A program made the position numbers and the translations under genes. Source: Bugulina stolonifera (lineage: Eukaryota; Bryozoa; Gymnolaemata; Cheilostomatida; Bugulidae). From it: DNA of 64,000 bases. The notes beneath the pieces are model-generated. The model was not told the origin of the DNA. It saw only the letters and a program-made list of their open reading frames with translations, and did no database searches. This document shows positions 15,501 through 28,900 of the stretch, piece by piece (position 1 is the stretch's first letter; every line of letters begins with the position of its first letter). The stretch is taken from assembly GCA_935421135.1 (NCBI GenBank), contig OW285188.1:23723233-23787232 (forward strand). The letters run 5' to 3'.

Positions 15501-16314
15501 ACTGCAATGTTGACCTTATTTGGCCACTAACATGGCTATTCTTCCAGAATAATATGTGTAACATAATTCCTTTAAATATTCAGTACGCCTGCCCAGCTGT
15601 GAAGTTTGACAGGAATGGATATAAGCACCGTGATCGTCTGTTCATGCTGGCAGACAATGCCATCTATCTGGTTGCAGAGAAAAAGGAGATCAAAGATATA
15701 ATCCTGTTTGACGTACTGAAAGGTAGGCAGTCACTTACTGACACTCATTACTTTCTAGCCCAAGTGAACTTTCCAACTTTATAAACTAGGTAAATGTTTC
15801 CAATCTTGTATCAACAAAAAATTCTATAGATAGCACTGCAGATAAAGTTTTGCAAGAAAATGTTAAATATCATTGATATATTTCCAGGAGTGTCTGTTAG
15901 TCCTTTCAGTGATGATATACTTGTCCTCCATCTAAACACTACTGACAATGGAGTGAAAGGAGACGTCATACTCCAAACTCCTAATGTATACGAAACATGC
16001 ACCATGATAGCCAGACAGTTCAAGAATCCCCAACTCATCAATGTGATTAGCGAAGGAGTGTAAGTTATATTATCATTTACTTACTTACATGCATGTACTT
16101 CTGGGCGTGACTGGGATGGATGCTCTGTTGGGAAGGGATTACGAATGCTTCAGTTGTGGTAATATATGTCAGTACATGTACACATCCATTTGGTTTTAGC
16201 ATCAAACATGCTTTGAAGACTGGGAAAGAAGGGATGATTGAATTCTCAACTGGACCTGTCGCTAAAACAGTAAAAGGCAAGAATGGAAACTTGTGTGTGA
16301 TTTCTGCTGCCTAA
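551..16314 (+). CDS. MYO1C: Class I myosin, myosin-Ic (MYO1C/MYO1H) type, 22 exons
   Basis: Single-headed, membrane-linked actin motor of 1,037 residues; human MYO1C is of similar size. Coding exons: 551-676, 1693-1808, 2258-2456, 3178-3258, 4068-4247, 4608-4706, 5871-5984, 6363-6434, 7667-7786, 9573-9746, 10440-10520, 10925-11062, 11390-11485, 11976-12194, 12823-13022, 13147-13377, 13995-14154, 14469-14646, 14785-14888, 15584-15722, 15888-16059, 16200-16314. All phases agree. The first exon ([19 protein letters not shown]) closely matches the vertebrate MYO1C start. The motor has P-loop GESGAGKT (residues 105-112), switch [11 protein letters not shown] (about 157) and switch II DIYGFE (381-386). 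An acidic residue sits at the expected TEDS position, about 16 residues before DALAK. IQ-type repeats follow at about 680-760. The C-terminal TH1 domain carries the [12 protein letters not shown] motif, matching the phosphoinositide-binding PH-like core. The exon at 11976 uses an acceptor inside a tandem repeat. Several introns exceed 1 kb and hold only AT-rich sequence and hairpins. Confidence 0.95.
9778..9810. repeat. Perfect 15-bp-arm palindrome
   Basis: ACGCTCACATTGTAC at 9778-9792 is followed by ATA and the exact reverse complement at 9796-9810. It lies 32 bp inside the myosin intron that begins at 9747. Confidence 0.9.
11784..11984 (+). repeat. 32-bp tandem array carrying copied splice acceptors
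   Basis: About six units of 32 bp, each containing TGTAGGTTATGACT or a near copy. The AG|GTT junctions fall at 11816, 11848, 11880, 11912, 11944 and 11976, exactly 32 bp apart. The last is the acceptor of myosin exon 14, the only one that joins in phase with the preceding exon and gives a residue-for-residue fit to the MYO1C family. Confidence 0.9.
12201..12246. repeat. Short AC-rich microsatellite
   Basis: ACACACCTT-type units run into a plain AC repeat at the start of the intron after myosin exon 14. Confidence 0.8.
13849..13887. repeat. Hairpin built from the GTTGTCCTCCC motif
   Basis: AAGTTGTCCTCC at 13849-13860 pairs with GGAGGGGACAACTT at 13874-13887, with a one-base bulge and a loop of about 13 nt. 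It sits in the myosin intron before exon 17. Half-copies of the same motif occur elsewhere in the window. Confidence 0.75.
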
Positions 16315-17141
16315 TTGACAATTCTGGGAATATAAACCAATTATATGATACATATAATGTAACTTATTCATAGTTAGCTAGCATTTGAGAAATTGTTTTC
16401 GCCAAATCAAAAGCCTGATATTGCTTGCTGGATATTCTAGAGTTGGCAACTGACCAACAAGAAAAAATGCTCTTTGGTTACATTCCTGGCAGGGTGAGGA
16501 TTCACCTTTCCATCTTATCTACACAATGTGATATGCCTAATAATAGACTTGGCTACTTGATTATTTTATAACTAAATTCTACTTTGGCTATTTACTTACA
16601 ATGTACTTGTTTTATTACTGAGGATATTTAGTGAAGCCTGGGAACATTTTTTATATGCAAGTCTTGGGCGAGACTGACTTATCTGAAAACTATATTTTCT
16701 TGCATCTGGTGATCTACTTGCTGTGTAGTATTAGTTCACACAACAATGTTGTCTTACTGGGCTCTCAAGTGACACTGTTAACTCTTTTCCTCACCTACTA
16801 CTGCAGAGGCAATCATTTGAAATGTACTATTAACATGGAAGCTCCAATTTTACTCTGAATTAGAGAATTTAAGTATAGGATTTAAGCTTCAGCTGTAGTA
16901 AAATGCAAGGAGCACCAGTTTCTAAACTACTTTATAAAAGATGCATATAATAATATTCTATTGTAGCATTTATTTATGTACAAACACTTTGTAGTCAACA
17001 TTATTTAATAAGAAGCTTGCATTTAATAAACCTCTATTTTTACTTCAAATACGCGTGAAGTTGATACAAAATAGAAATACAATCACTTGCATGTATACAA
17101 TGTACATACATATGCTGTCCACAAAGTAGTGAGCAGGGTGT
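16315..17141. other. Convergent 3' interval between myosin and zinc-finger genes
   Basis: No coding sequence is supported. A + strand AATAAA lies at 17025-17030 and a − strand AATAAA at 16969-16974. If these serve the myosin and zinc-finger genes respectively, their 3' UTRs overlap by tens of bases. Use of these signals is inferred. Confidence 0.5.
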
Positions 17142-20100
17142 TTATACAAATAGTGGGTCAGTCACCTCCCCAGCTGCCTGGTTTGTATTAAATGTAGCAT
17201 GTTCGGACTCCTCTGTCTCAACAATAAACTCTACAGTGGCAGAAACTTGGTTTGGTTCAACTTCCACCACTGAATCTGATGCATCATCAAAAGCATATGA
17301 CACATTATCCAGGAGAACATGACTTGACTCCCTTCTCTCTACCACTACTTTCTCACCCACGGGTACATCAGTCTCTTCTGGTATAAATATAGAAGTATGA
17401 CTCGTACTGTCAAATTCAGCAGTCTGGCTGTAAACCGTTGGAGATTCTGCAGAGTAACCTGGGCTTTTTAATGCAACTACAGGGTGGTGCACAACCTGTT
17501 TCTCAACATTTCTTGGATGGTTCAAGTCGAAGCTGTCATCAGCCAGAATAATATTACTAATGTTCACTGTAGCAGCCTCACTACAACAGTCAATGGAACA
17601 TGCAGGAGCATACGACAGGATAGGTTTACACACACTATTGTAATATAACATCACTAATGTTGTTAGGGAGACTATACAAGTACAATTTATAGTTTTGAAA
17701 ATGGCTAAACACAACAGACTATAACAAAACAGATTCACATGCTGGTAGTTTTGCAGTCACCCACCTATCAGCAACTAGAGTGTCCTTTCTAAACACAGTA
17801 TGCGCAGAGTTAGCGCTATCTATTATTTCAGTGTGTTCCCCGACACGCGAACTTAAATTTCGTCTTTGATTCTGTACAAAAGGCACGTTGTGTGCATTCT
17901 CTAAGTGCCTCTTCAGATGGTGCTTATGGCGAAAAGAGTAACTAAAATCAAGGAATAAATTGTAGTGTTCCATGCAGTTATACTTCACAATGTGTTGGAG
18001 AGTATCATAATATGAGAAATAGGGGATCTGACTCTGCACACATAATCTTTTGATCATAATACCAAGTTGTCCTCCCCTAATATGATCAGTATCCATATGG
18101 TGGGTTGATCTACATGCAAACTCACCCACACTCATTGCAGGGAAAGTTGTTACCATTCACGTAGTGAGTCTTGAGGTGGCCCCTGCACATTCTCTCTGTC
18201 TTGAATCTCAGTGTGCAACCAGTGAATGTACAGGCAAATGGCCGGTTTGCATCGTGTACCTGTAATCATACATGTATTTGATTCATTTCATGTAGGAGTT
18301 GGGGGAGGAAAGTACGACCATGGTAGTATGGCGATGTGTATATGGGATACAGGAGGCTTTCCTATCCACACCAACACCGATTCTGATACATTATGACATG
18401 TGTATATACGCTCTCTGTTACCATACTGATTACTAACTGTATGCCCAATGAACTCCCTACTGTTACAGCAAACAGTGTGTACTTACACGCTTGTGTTTCT
18501 GCAATGTGTCTTTCATCTTGTATGCCTTACCACACACATCGCAGATATGGCTGCCATTGTTGTGTATCTGCCTGTGACTCTGTATAGCAACTTTAACCGT
18601 AGATACAAAGTCGCACTCCTTGCATTTAAATTCTTTCACTAAATGTTTCTGCCTAGTAGAAAACCATAGCATACCATTAACGTAACTGAAGCAACACGCC
18701 ATCATTATTATTAGACAGAACTAAGTAGTAATCCAAACAACAATCAGTATTACCATAAAATACATGTACCCCTACCTATGTGCTAGAAGTCTATGCTGAG
18801 TTGTCTCCCCGTGATCACATAGATCACACTTGTATATCTTAGGCTTTACATGCTGCTGATCTCGATGCCTCCGGAGATAGGTTTTACTACAAGTTTTAGT
18901 GATACTTTAATACCTATATTATCGCTACATAATCATATACATTGTACGTAGTTAACCCATATGGTGTGTAAGCTAATCCAGTTTATGACTCCATATTGCA
19001 CAGCCTGTCGTGATGATAATGCCCAACTAAAACAACATGGATTAGATAGGCTAAGAGACTATAATACTTACTTGGAGAATTGCTTATCACAGAATTCACA
19101 CTTAAACTGAGGAGTGTGCTTGGAGAGGGATGGCTGATGGCTAGTTAGCATGTTGTTTGTTTGATGCAAGTACTCGGATACCCTGACAGTAAACAGCATC
19201 ATATTGTAATTAGCAACTCATACTATAATTTCTTCAGTGCAATAATGACATTGCGTAGCCATGATAATAATATGTAAAATTCAAACACACAAGATTAGGG
19301 AAGTACGTAACACGAAATAAAGGGAATGAGCATAAACTAATTTTACTGCCTGAACAACAGGAATTTCACTCTATCAACATTCCTAATTTAATAGAGTTAC
19401 AAATGTTAGTTCATAACTACCGGATAAATAAACAATAAGTTCGAAAGTCAATCCAGCTACTACTTGGTGTTCTTTCTCGTAAAATGTAATAATTTTATAC
19501 CATTAAAATTGTATAGTCTGCAATCTCGGATTATAGCAGATTTAAACCCTTATACCACTCCAAAAGATGATGCCGTAGAGGTGACAACTCCTCCAAGTCA
19601 ATTAACTCAATGTTCACAAAACATAACCATCATGGTGTAGTTGGATTAGTAATAGTATTACCTCAATATGCCAGGAAGCTTATCATTTGGGACCAGCTGC
19701 TGTTCAACAGGTACAAATATAACATCTGCATGCAAATCCCGCATGTGAGTCACCAACTCTAATATCTGTGAACACTTGTACTGACAATATACACAGGCCA
19801 GATAGGTCTTGAGGTAAGTCAAACTGTAATAGAATTAATAGCAATAGTTTTGTTTTTCAAATTTTCTAAAACATCATGGAATTGAATTTTATAAACCTGT
19901 ATTGCTTTCATAATATTGCATACATTGCAACATCAATGGTAAATTGACACCTCATAATGTTTTTTTCTTCCATTACAGATGGACAAAATGTGATCTGAAA
20001 TGTACACCCTAACTAAAATTGTGATTGTAAACCACAGAGAGTCATCATACCTTGCTCCATTGATAGTTTGGTGCTGCAGCATAAAATGGAAGTCATTACA

Positions 20101-21972
20101 TAGGGCCTCATTTTCTGATTGGTGATTAGTGAAAGGTTCTGTCTGGACAGGCTGGTCCCCAACTGCATTAACATGATCTGCAAACACATCACAAGACCCA
20201 GGACTAAACAACAATTTTTCGCAAAATCTTTTTCAAATCTGGTCTTGATTCGAATTATATTTTGTAGAAGTCTGTATATTTTTTGCAAAGAATGTAATTA
20301 ATATATACATGCATATACAATGCACATACAATAGGCCTAACATCCGATTTCTATTTCACTTACCTGTGAGTGCAGGCTGCTGCACTATTTGTGAGATAAT
20401 TGGTATAGTGCTAAGAGTTCTAGTTACACGACCATCACGAGATTTGAATTTCATTTGTCTGCCATTTTGTCGCTTGGCAGTCTTCTTGCCAGAAATAAAT
20501 TTTTCACCACAACAGTTCACCTTACTAATACCATGGACTTTGTGGTATAATGTATAGTGCATAAACAAACTTGATCTTCGTGAAAATCTCTGCGGGCAAA
20601 GCTGACAGACGTATGAACTTGAAGGAATGACATCGTCACAAAATTCTTGTAAATCTGGAATTAAATCAATATAATAATCGCATAGTTCTTTAAACCTATA
20701 ACCCTTTAAACCATTTATTCGTTCAGAAACCTGGCTCCATATCAGTATTAGACACATTTTCAAATTTTATTTTACTATGCTACATATTGACTTGGTCAGA
20801 AATCAAATTTTTGATTATAATGTCAATGTGTCATTTCCTTTCATTTCAACTAGCTAAACATCTAAAAATATAAATATTATAGGCCTATTCATATTGTGAT
20901 TGTGGTGGTGTCATCCAGACACAACTTTGGGAAAATATTTTAATTTTTATTTTATAATTATAATAATAATAATATAATAATACTAATTATAATTATTATT
21001 AGTTTAAATTATTATTATAGAGTCTCCAGTGTTAGGGAAATAAGAGTTCAAGTTGTGTACTTCACTCATTTAGGTTTTATAAGATAAGGATAATGTAAAT
21101 TAAAATTAATGTAACTTCTAAATCACTAACAAATCTGACTAATGATATGACAATAAATCACTAACAAACAGAGATGCCAGACTCGAGTTAAAGACTCTCA
21201 CTCGAGTTAATTCAAGCAACATTTTATGGCTTATTATAAAGACTCGTAACTTGAACACACAGCTGTCAAAAACTTGTAACTTGAATTGTAATTCAATTAT
21301 GGCTATGATCAAAGACTCTCAACTCACACATCATTATGTTGAAATATTCAATAACTCGAGTTTTTATTGGGCAGCTGTGAATTGTAATGAATAGAAATAA
21401 CCACAGTTATAATTATAACCACCAACCACAACCACAATTATAAGACATTTTACACTAAAACTGTGACATTTTGCTTTGAAATTTGAACTTCTAACACAAT
21501 TTCCTAACAAAATTTCACCATAAGCTAAACAATAATACAATAACTCTATAAAAAAACTCGAGTTAAACAAGCAAAGAATTGAATTGAAACTTGCTTGTAG
21601 TTAACTTGGATAACTTGACAAAAACTTGAGTTTCTGGGGACATGTAAATATTTAACTCGTAACTTGAAAGTTTTGATCTGTCACTGAAAGAATTGACTTG
21701 TAACTTGAAGAGTCCCAACTAAGAGTTGGCCATGGAAACTTGAGTTTCCAAAATAAAACTTGCACACATCTCTGCTAACAAATCTGACTAATGATATGAC
21801 AATAATGTAATCATAATCATTACAACCACTTGTCTTATTATTCTCACATAGGCCTACATCACTCACTGACAGTGACACTACACTTACGGGTGGCTTTGTG
21901 AGCTATGAAGTCCTTAAGTTGATAAAATGAAGCTACGGTGTTACATGCCTTGCATATAAATTCATCAATCAT
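17142..21972 (-). CDS. C2H2 zinc-finger protein with nine fingers, 10 exons
   Basis: Probable sequence-specific nucleic-acid-binding nuclear protein, 618 residues. Exons in transcript order: 21888-21972, 20364-20654, 20051-20177, 19662-19823, 19072-19182, 18776-18886, 18487-18652, 18126-18259, 17765-17941, 17142-17634. The sum is 1,857 nt and phases agree at every junction. Fingers begin CKAC, CQLC, CVYC, CEFC, CDLC, CKEC, CDVC, a longer CTFTGC, and CNEC. Finger 1 is completed across the first splice: its last histidine codon is split between exons, which fixes the acceptor at 20654. Finger 5 is unusual, with no aromatic at the usual core position. The last exon encodes an acidic tail of about 160 residues rich in E, V, S and T with no fingers. 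Linkers are mostly non-canonical. I cannot assign an orthologue. Intron 1 holds a hAT-like element. The start is the ATG at 21972. Confidence 0.85.
21169..21774. mobile_element. Non-autonomous hAT-like element, 606 bp
   Basis: Ends are CAGAGATG and CATCTCTG. An identical 8-bp duplication CTAACAAA lies at 21161-21168 and 21775-21782. The interior is full of ACTTGA, ACTCGAG and TAACTTGA words and has no transposase. CAGAG ends with an 8-bp duplication are typical of the hAT superfamily. It lies in intron 1 of the zinc-finger gene. The flank already held a local direct repeat of about 13 bp, so part of the flanking identity may be older than the insertion. Confidence 0.85.
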
Positions 21973-22978
21973 CGTGAGTCTGGCAAATATCAATGCAAGT
22001 CATGTATGTAGGTATGTGCTAGATAAACAGTGATATTTTGTACATTCAAAGCCGTTGATCAAATTTAAGAATGCAGTCTATTTGAGATTCTATTTAGTAT
22101 TCGCCATATTACTGGTTACCATAAGAAATCTAATCAAATTAAACATTTGGTGTGTGATTTGCATGGGTACTCGATACGAATCACGACAAATAACCAGGGT
22201 TCTATCAAATTGAACAGAGCCCAGTCATTGGATAAGAAAAGTGGCCCTGGATACACGCAGTGGCTGCTGGTTACGTGTTTGTGTGCCGTCATTTTTGGAA
22301 TCATCTCCTCCTGAGTAAAACATTTATCTCTGTGTTGTATGATATGATTTGTTCAGTAATCCAATCCAATGGCTGCTATTTAGCATGATAGATGGTGCGG
22401 TAGTAGAGTGAAGAGTAAAGTAATCACAAGAGATCAGTCTAGCAAACCAATTTCTGCTTACACTGTAGAGGAAGGTTACTCTATGGCCTACACTACACCA
22501 CAGACCTGCTTGCCCATTCAAAATAGTGTTCTATAAGTCTCATGTAATAATAACACTTGAACAAAATACTTACTTACAAGCCAAAATTTTCTTATAGTAC
22601 CTCAAGGCCAAGCCAAAATTATCTTTCATCTCCAGTATATGATGGTGAATGGCAATAGGGTAAACAGTTGTGACAAATAAAATATTTTGAATTTCATGCT
22701 AAACGCTGTATTTATTTGTACAAGATAATTTTAGACAGCAAAGTAAACCCAACTACAAAACTGAAAAGTAAAAATGTTTAGCCTATTAATACAGTTAACT
22801 AAAAAATATATAATTGTACAAAGAGTTGTTGGTAGAGGTAGACTAATTGACGAAGGAAACCGGATTTAGTGAGGACCCACATCCTCCAAAAACATGTGCT
22901 CCTCAGCTACTAACAAGTTATATAATTGTTACAATATAGAACAGTCCAGGAGGGATCGGTAGCAGTTCTGTAGAATCA
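21973..22978. other. Intergenic interval between zinc-finger start and S9 peptidase stop
   Basis: No gene is supported. It contains the 5' flank of the zinc-finger gene and the 3' flank of the peptidase, including a − strand AATAAA at 22711-22716 that could end the peptidase transcript. Confidence 0.5.
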
Positions 22979-25900
22979 CTATTGAAGGTTGGCTATTTCA
23001 ATCTGCAATAAAGATAAGGGTGTATTAATTGAAAGTTCATATTTTTTATTTTTGTTTTGCCAGTTACCGACTGTAGTAGCTGAAACACTAAAGTAGCTGA
23101 ATTTGGGAATATACGGGTATTTATTTACTGGTTGCCGAGTCATAACACAACCAAACTGAGAAACCTGTTTTGCTTGCTTTTGAACAAATTACTGCTCAGA
23201 ATTATATTAGCAGAGAGAAAATTATGGCTATTTAAATCCATGTTGCTGGGACCAATGTTGTTAGAAATACTGGGGTATAGAGCATTACAGTATACTGTAA
23301 ACGGCAATAGTATTTGTGTCTATACACATGCCCACATGCCCACATACCCTATGAAGCAGTAGATAATATTAGACTAGTAGAACAAGATGTATATGTAGCT
23401 CACCTTATCTGAGACACCATCCGGTATATCAGCCACAAATCCCAACACTTTTGCAAAGAAATATAACTCTCCATCCAGAGATGTATGTATATTCTCACTC
23501 TTTCTAAAGCCATGTTGTTCACCTAAACAATCCACATATTGAGCTTGTTTCAACTAGATTATATACACATTATATAATGCAATATACTTGTATACCATTA
23601 AACATAGAAAATTATTTCCTAACACATGTAGAAATTGTATAAATGTAATGCTAATACATTGGCAATAATATTACTGGCAATGCATCAACATTTTGACACT
23701 TCCACAATATTTTTGGACATTTTTGACGTGTTTCCACAGGAGTTTGAGTTTCCACAAGCACTAGCAAATGATTTGAACTCATTTCTTACCTTCAAGCATG
23801 ACAAGAGAGCATGGTATGTTCTTTTCCTTCACTGACTTGTACATCAATTCGGCCTGATTCGGAGGTACAATCTGAAACATCAGTTCAGCTGAGTACTAAT
23901 CCATTAGACAAGCTACATGCATATGGATACACAGTGTGAGTGTACAAGTATACAATATACAGAATGAAACAATAAGACAGTGCAAGAAAACTCATACCTT
24001 GTCCTCTGTTCCTTGGAAGAATATGACAGGAGAATTAAAGCCTTCAATGTTATTAATAGGAGACCTTTCTATGTAGATGTCCTTCTTCTCTGGATAGGGA
24101 CCTGAAGTGGAGAGTGTGCATTATATGACTGTACTAACTTGTATTATAGTATTCTACTCCTGTATGTATAACGTCAACTATCACATGTATGTAAAGCAGT
24201 AGTACACTCACCTGCTAGGTTATCCAGGTATCTCGACTCAAACTTGTGAGTGTCCTTAGCCAGCAGTTCCAAGTCAGCAACACCATAGTGACTGGCACCT
24301 GGAATATTCCATGTAACCAATCACAAATAGTGTCTGAATATCATAAACAGCATCAAATGCGGTTAACCAATCATAAATAGCACCTAGATAAAAGCACGCA
24401 ATCATAAACAGTGTAAATATGCAGGAGCTGGTAAATACACCAACAATCATGTATATATCACGTACACAGCACACATGTACAGCATATCACCCTACCTGCT
24501 TTGAAGACATCTTGGAAGGCGAGGCAAGCTAGAGTAGTGTAGCCACCTGCTGAACCACCATCAATACACAACCTCTCTCTATCTACCTTTTTATTGTCGG
24601 CAAGATGGAGTGCGCCAGCACAGCAATCAGCTACATCATATATTCCCCACCTACAAGTACAGATACAGTACATAGTGCCTTGCAACTACATTACTAGTGC
24701 ATTCACCATACATTGTTACATGTGCAATAATAACATAACCTTTATTATACATTATACAATGTATGTTCTGTATAAACACGGATCAATATATACACTGTAT
24801 ATACGTGTACTGTATGTAAAATGTAGCTTCTCGTGGCTTCCCATAGCAATTTCTATGGGAAGCCATGGCGGTGTTGAAACTTAGGAATTGGTTGGGACCT
24901 ATATCTTAAAGCTATTGCTGGTAACATCTTTGGGTTATACCGGAACGATGACTCGGCATCATCATGGCTTTATATATACATTTATCAACTTACTTATCCT
25001 CTAGCTGGAGTCTATAGTCTCTACCATAGCCTGTGCTCCCTCTATAGTTGACATCCAACACAGCGAATCCTCTGCTAGTGAAATACTGTATCTTAAGCTG
25101 AAGGCTGGAGGCAGCAGCTGATGTAGGTCCACCGTGTGCCTTCACTAGCAGTGGAGGAAGTTCACCCTCAGGCCCTTCATAGTCTTTGTTCTAGACAACA
25201 TGTTTAGTGATTACAAGCGTTATAAGCTATAAGGGTTAAAAATAATAACTCCTGTTTGATATTGATAAACTAGTCTTGGTTTATTGCTGTAAAAAGTAAA
25301 CCCACTGAATATATACCAGAGCTGAAAGCTGGTAAGGTTCTATAAAAAGCATTTTCAGGTTTCACTACAAACCATAGCCAGAGAATTAGAACGTAGCTTC
25401 TATTCATCAATATAAAAAATTGAGCATTTCACAAGCCAAACAAGCCAATAACTCCAGCATATAAAAATGCGATCACCAGTTTTACACAAAAACATAAACA
25501 GGATTGCTTGCTACTGACAGACGACTGTTGACTGTTAGTACAGCTTGCTACTGACAGACGACTGTTGACTGTTAGTACAGCTTGCTACTGACAGACGACT
25601 GTTGACTGTTAGTACAGCTTGCTACTGACAGACGACTGTTGACTGTTAGTACAGCTTGCTACTGACAGACGACTGTTGACTGTTAGTACAGCTTGCTACT
25701 GACAGACGACTGTTAGTACAGCTTGCTACTGACAGACGACTGTTGACTGTTAGTACAGCTTGCTACTGACAGACGACTGTTAGTACAGCTTGCTACTGAC
25801 AGACGACTGTTGACTGTTAGTACAGCTTGCTACTGACAGACGACTGTTAGTACAGCTTGCTACTGACAGACGACTGGTAGTACAGCTTGCTACTGACTGA

Positions 25901-28900
25901 CGACTGTTGACTGTTAGTACAGCTTGCTACTGACAGACGACTGTTAGTACAGCTTGCTACTGACAGACGACTGTTGACTGTTAGTACAGCTTGCTACTGA
26001 CAGACGACTGTTAGTACAGCTTGCTACTGACAGACGACTGTTGACTGTTAGTACAGCTTGCTACTGACTGACGACTGTTAGTACAGCTTGCTACTGACAG
26101 ACGACTGTTAGTACAGCTTGCTACTGACTGTTGACTGTTAGTACAGCTTGCTACTGACAGACGACTGACGACTGTTAGTACAGCTTGCTACTGACAGACG
26201 ACTGTTAGTACAGCTTGCTACTGACTGTTGACTGTTAGTACAGCTTGCTACTGACTGACGACTGTTAGTACAGCTTGCTACTGACAGACGACTGTTAGTA
26301 CAGCTTGCTACTGACAGACGACTGTTGACTGTTAGTACAGCTTGCTACTGACAGACGACTGTTAGTACAGCTTGCTACTGACAGACGACTGTTGACTGTT
26401 AGTACAGCTTGCTACTGACAGACGACTGTTAGTACAGCTTGCTACTGACAGACGACTGTTAGTACAGCTTGCTACTGACAGACGACTGTTAGTACAGCTT
26501 GCTACTGACTGACGACTGTTAGTACAGCTTGCTACTGACAGACGACTGTTGACTGTTAGTACAGCTTGCTACTGACAGACGACTGTTAGTACAGCTTGCT
26601 ACTGACTGACGACTGTTAGTACACTAGTACATTGTATAATATAATAAGCTTACCATTGGTGGATAGTAGTTAGCATAAGACTTGCCTCCATCAGATGTGT
26701 CATAACAGATCTCAGTGAAGTTAGAGTAATATCCTTCATCTATGTCCGACTTCTGGCTTTGTTTAATCACGTCCACCTACACAGCATAGTAATAATTGAT
26801 ATCCAGCTATAACATTAGGTCACTAAATTGATTTTCATTTTCATTTTTTAAATTTTTACACAACAATCGTTATTCTCATTATTTGCAGTATCACACCCTC
26901 TGGTCACCCATCATTATTATTAGTATTGGTAGAAGATGAACTACTTGCTAAATATTTAGCATAGAAAACTTCTAATTAGTAAAAGCCTATTGGCAATTCT
27001 TTGAAAATTGTATAGAAATACCAACTGTTATAGTGACTGTTATAGTAAACATACATACTGCCTGCTGTTTAATACATACTGTACCTTGCCATTATCAACA
27101 TCAATCGATAGGATGCTAGAGAACTTCACAGGGCTGTACCCAAAACAGTAGACTTTGCCTGAGTCAGAAAAATTGAGTTTAACATGGGAGACAAACCCAG
27201 TGTCCAGTGTCTTCTTGACCACACCCTTATCCACGAGGGTCAATGCACCGCCACAGGAGATGACAATCTCACCTGGTCTATAACAATAGGTAAATAATGA
27301 GTAATTCACCATTAACAGGACGGTTATTCCTTTAGTGCAACGCCAGCATACAGAGCACCTTAGATTTAGTGGTAGAATTTGCCATAGTTCTAATACAGCT
27401 ACCAAGAACATGATAGTCTGTAGTCTCGAAAAATGAATGAATTGTGTATACCTTGACTGGGTAGTATCGTACGGCTGATTTCCAAGTACCCATGCAGGTC
27501 GGCCCACTTCCTTACTCTGAGGGCACATGTTAGTAGCAACACCTTTAGATGACATGCGATATACATTCCACCAGTTGGTCTCATCACTGATGTATAATAA
27601 CTCACCAGATGGCGCCCAGCGTGGATGCATGACACTGATACCTTTCCCTCCGGCAACCTATGAGTACATGTAGTATATAATATAAAATAGAGTAAAGGGA
27701 TGGTGCGTACAGAGCATACTGCTAAGTTAAGAAATACTTTCTACCAATCTGGATCAAGCTGGTAATGTAAGGTACAACACATGTATTGTGCCTACCTGCC
27801 GTCGCCCTACCAAGTCATTAAACAATATGCTGTGTGAGGGGTTTATTTACTGACCTTTCTAGCTGAACCTTCAACTATGGCATCCCCACACTCATTTAAC
27901 TGAGCTGTCCATATCTCAGTATCGTACCATGGCTACAACCACCATAATTGGACATAATAACAGTATTGGATACTTGCCAACTGTATGTTACACACAGTAG
28001 TCATGTACATTATGTATCTGGTCACAGTTATACTGGTAGAGACATGAAATGGTGTAGGTAGATAGATGTGCACACAATTGGTGCTAAAATATATTCTTGT
28101 CAGGATAATCTAGAAATCTAGAGAATAGAACATCAACTGATGTTTACTTCACCGTGTATATGGTATGCATCTACGTGCAGCACAGTTACAATGTGTATAA
28201 GTATTACCATATTAGGATGTAACCATTGCACCCAGCATATCTGTTTGCCATCAGACGACACCTTTGGAGAGGCATAGAAGTCAGCACCACATGTCTGTAA
28301 TATCAATTCATATGACCATGAGTGACACAGACATGTCTCAAAAATAGGTCAAATTAAATCGCTATGCGGTAGTGGCAATGAGATTGTATTATAGTGGAAC
28401 AACTGGATTATAAAGTACCCACTAGTACTCACCAGAACTTTCTCCTGTTGAGTCTCAGGGTCTAAACATATAACAGAGTTTGTTGGTTCTTTGGCTTGTC
28501 CAGATTTTACTTTACTGTGATCTTCTCTTAGTATATAAACCAGCTTGGTCTACCAATGGGAGCATAGGGACAGTATGCAGACAGATGTATGAGTACACAG
28601 TATGAGTACACAATATGAGCCTATTGTATGAGTACACAGTATGAGTACACAATATGAGCCTATTGTATGAGTACACAGTATGAGTACACAGTATGAGTAA
28701 ACAGTATGCGTACACATTATGAGTACACAGTATGAGTACACAGTATGAGTACACAGTATGAGTAAACAGTATGCGTACACAGTATGAGTACACAGCATGA
28801 GTACACAGTATGAGTATAAGTATCAGCACACCCAGCGTACTAGAATAATGTCTTTACATAAAAAAACAGAGGTTAGGATCAAGTGAGACTATCTACAGTT

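Noticed and set aside
25509..26622. CRISPR-like look of a regular repeat array
   Set aside because: Units are contiguous with no unique spacers, unit length has two states, and the array lies in an intron of a eukaryotic gene.
27040..27630. 196-codon − strand frame as one exon
   Set aside because: It spans two peptidase exons and the intron between them; splice sites and family similarity support 27452-27657 and 27085-27277 separately.
28512..28829. Open frames of 82-105 codons with a repeating LCTHTVYSY pattern
   Set aside because: They are translations of the 13-bp minisatellite within an intron and have no protein-like composition.
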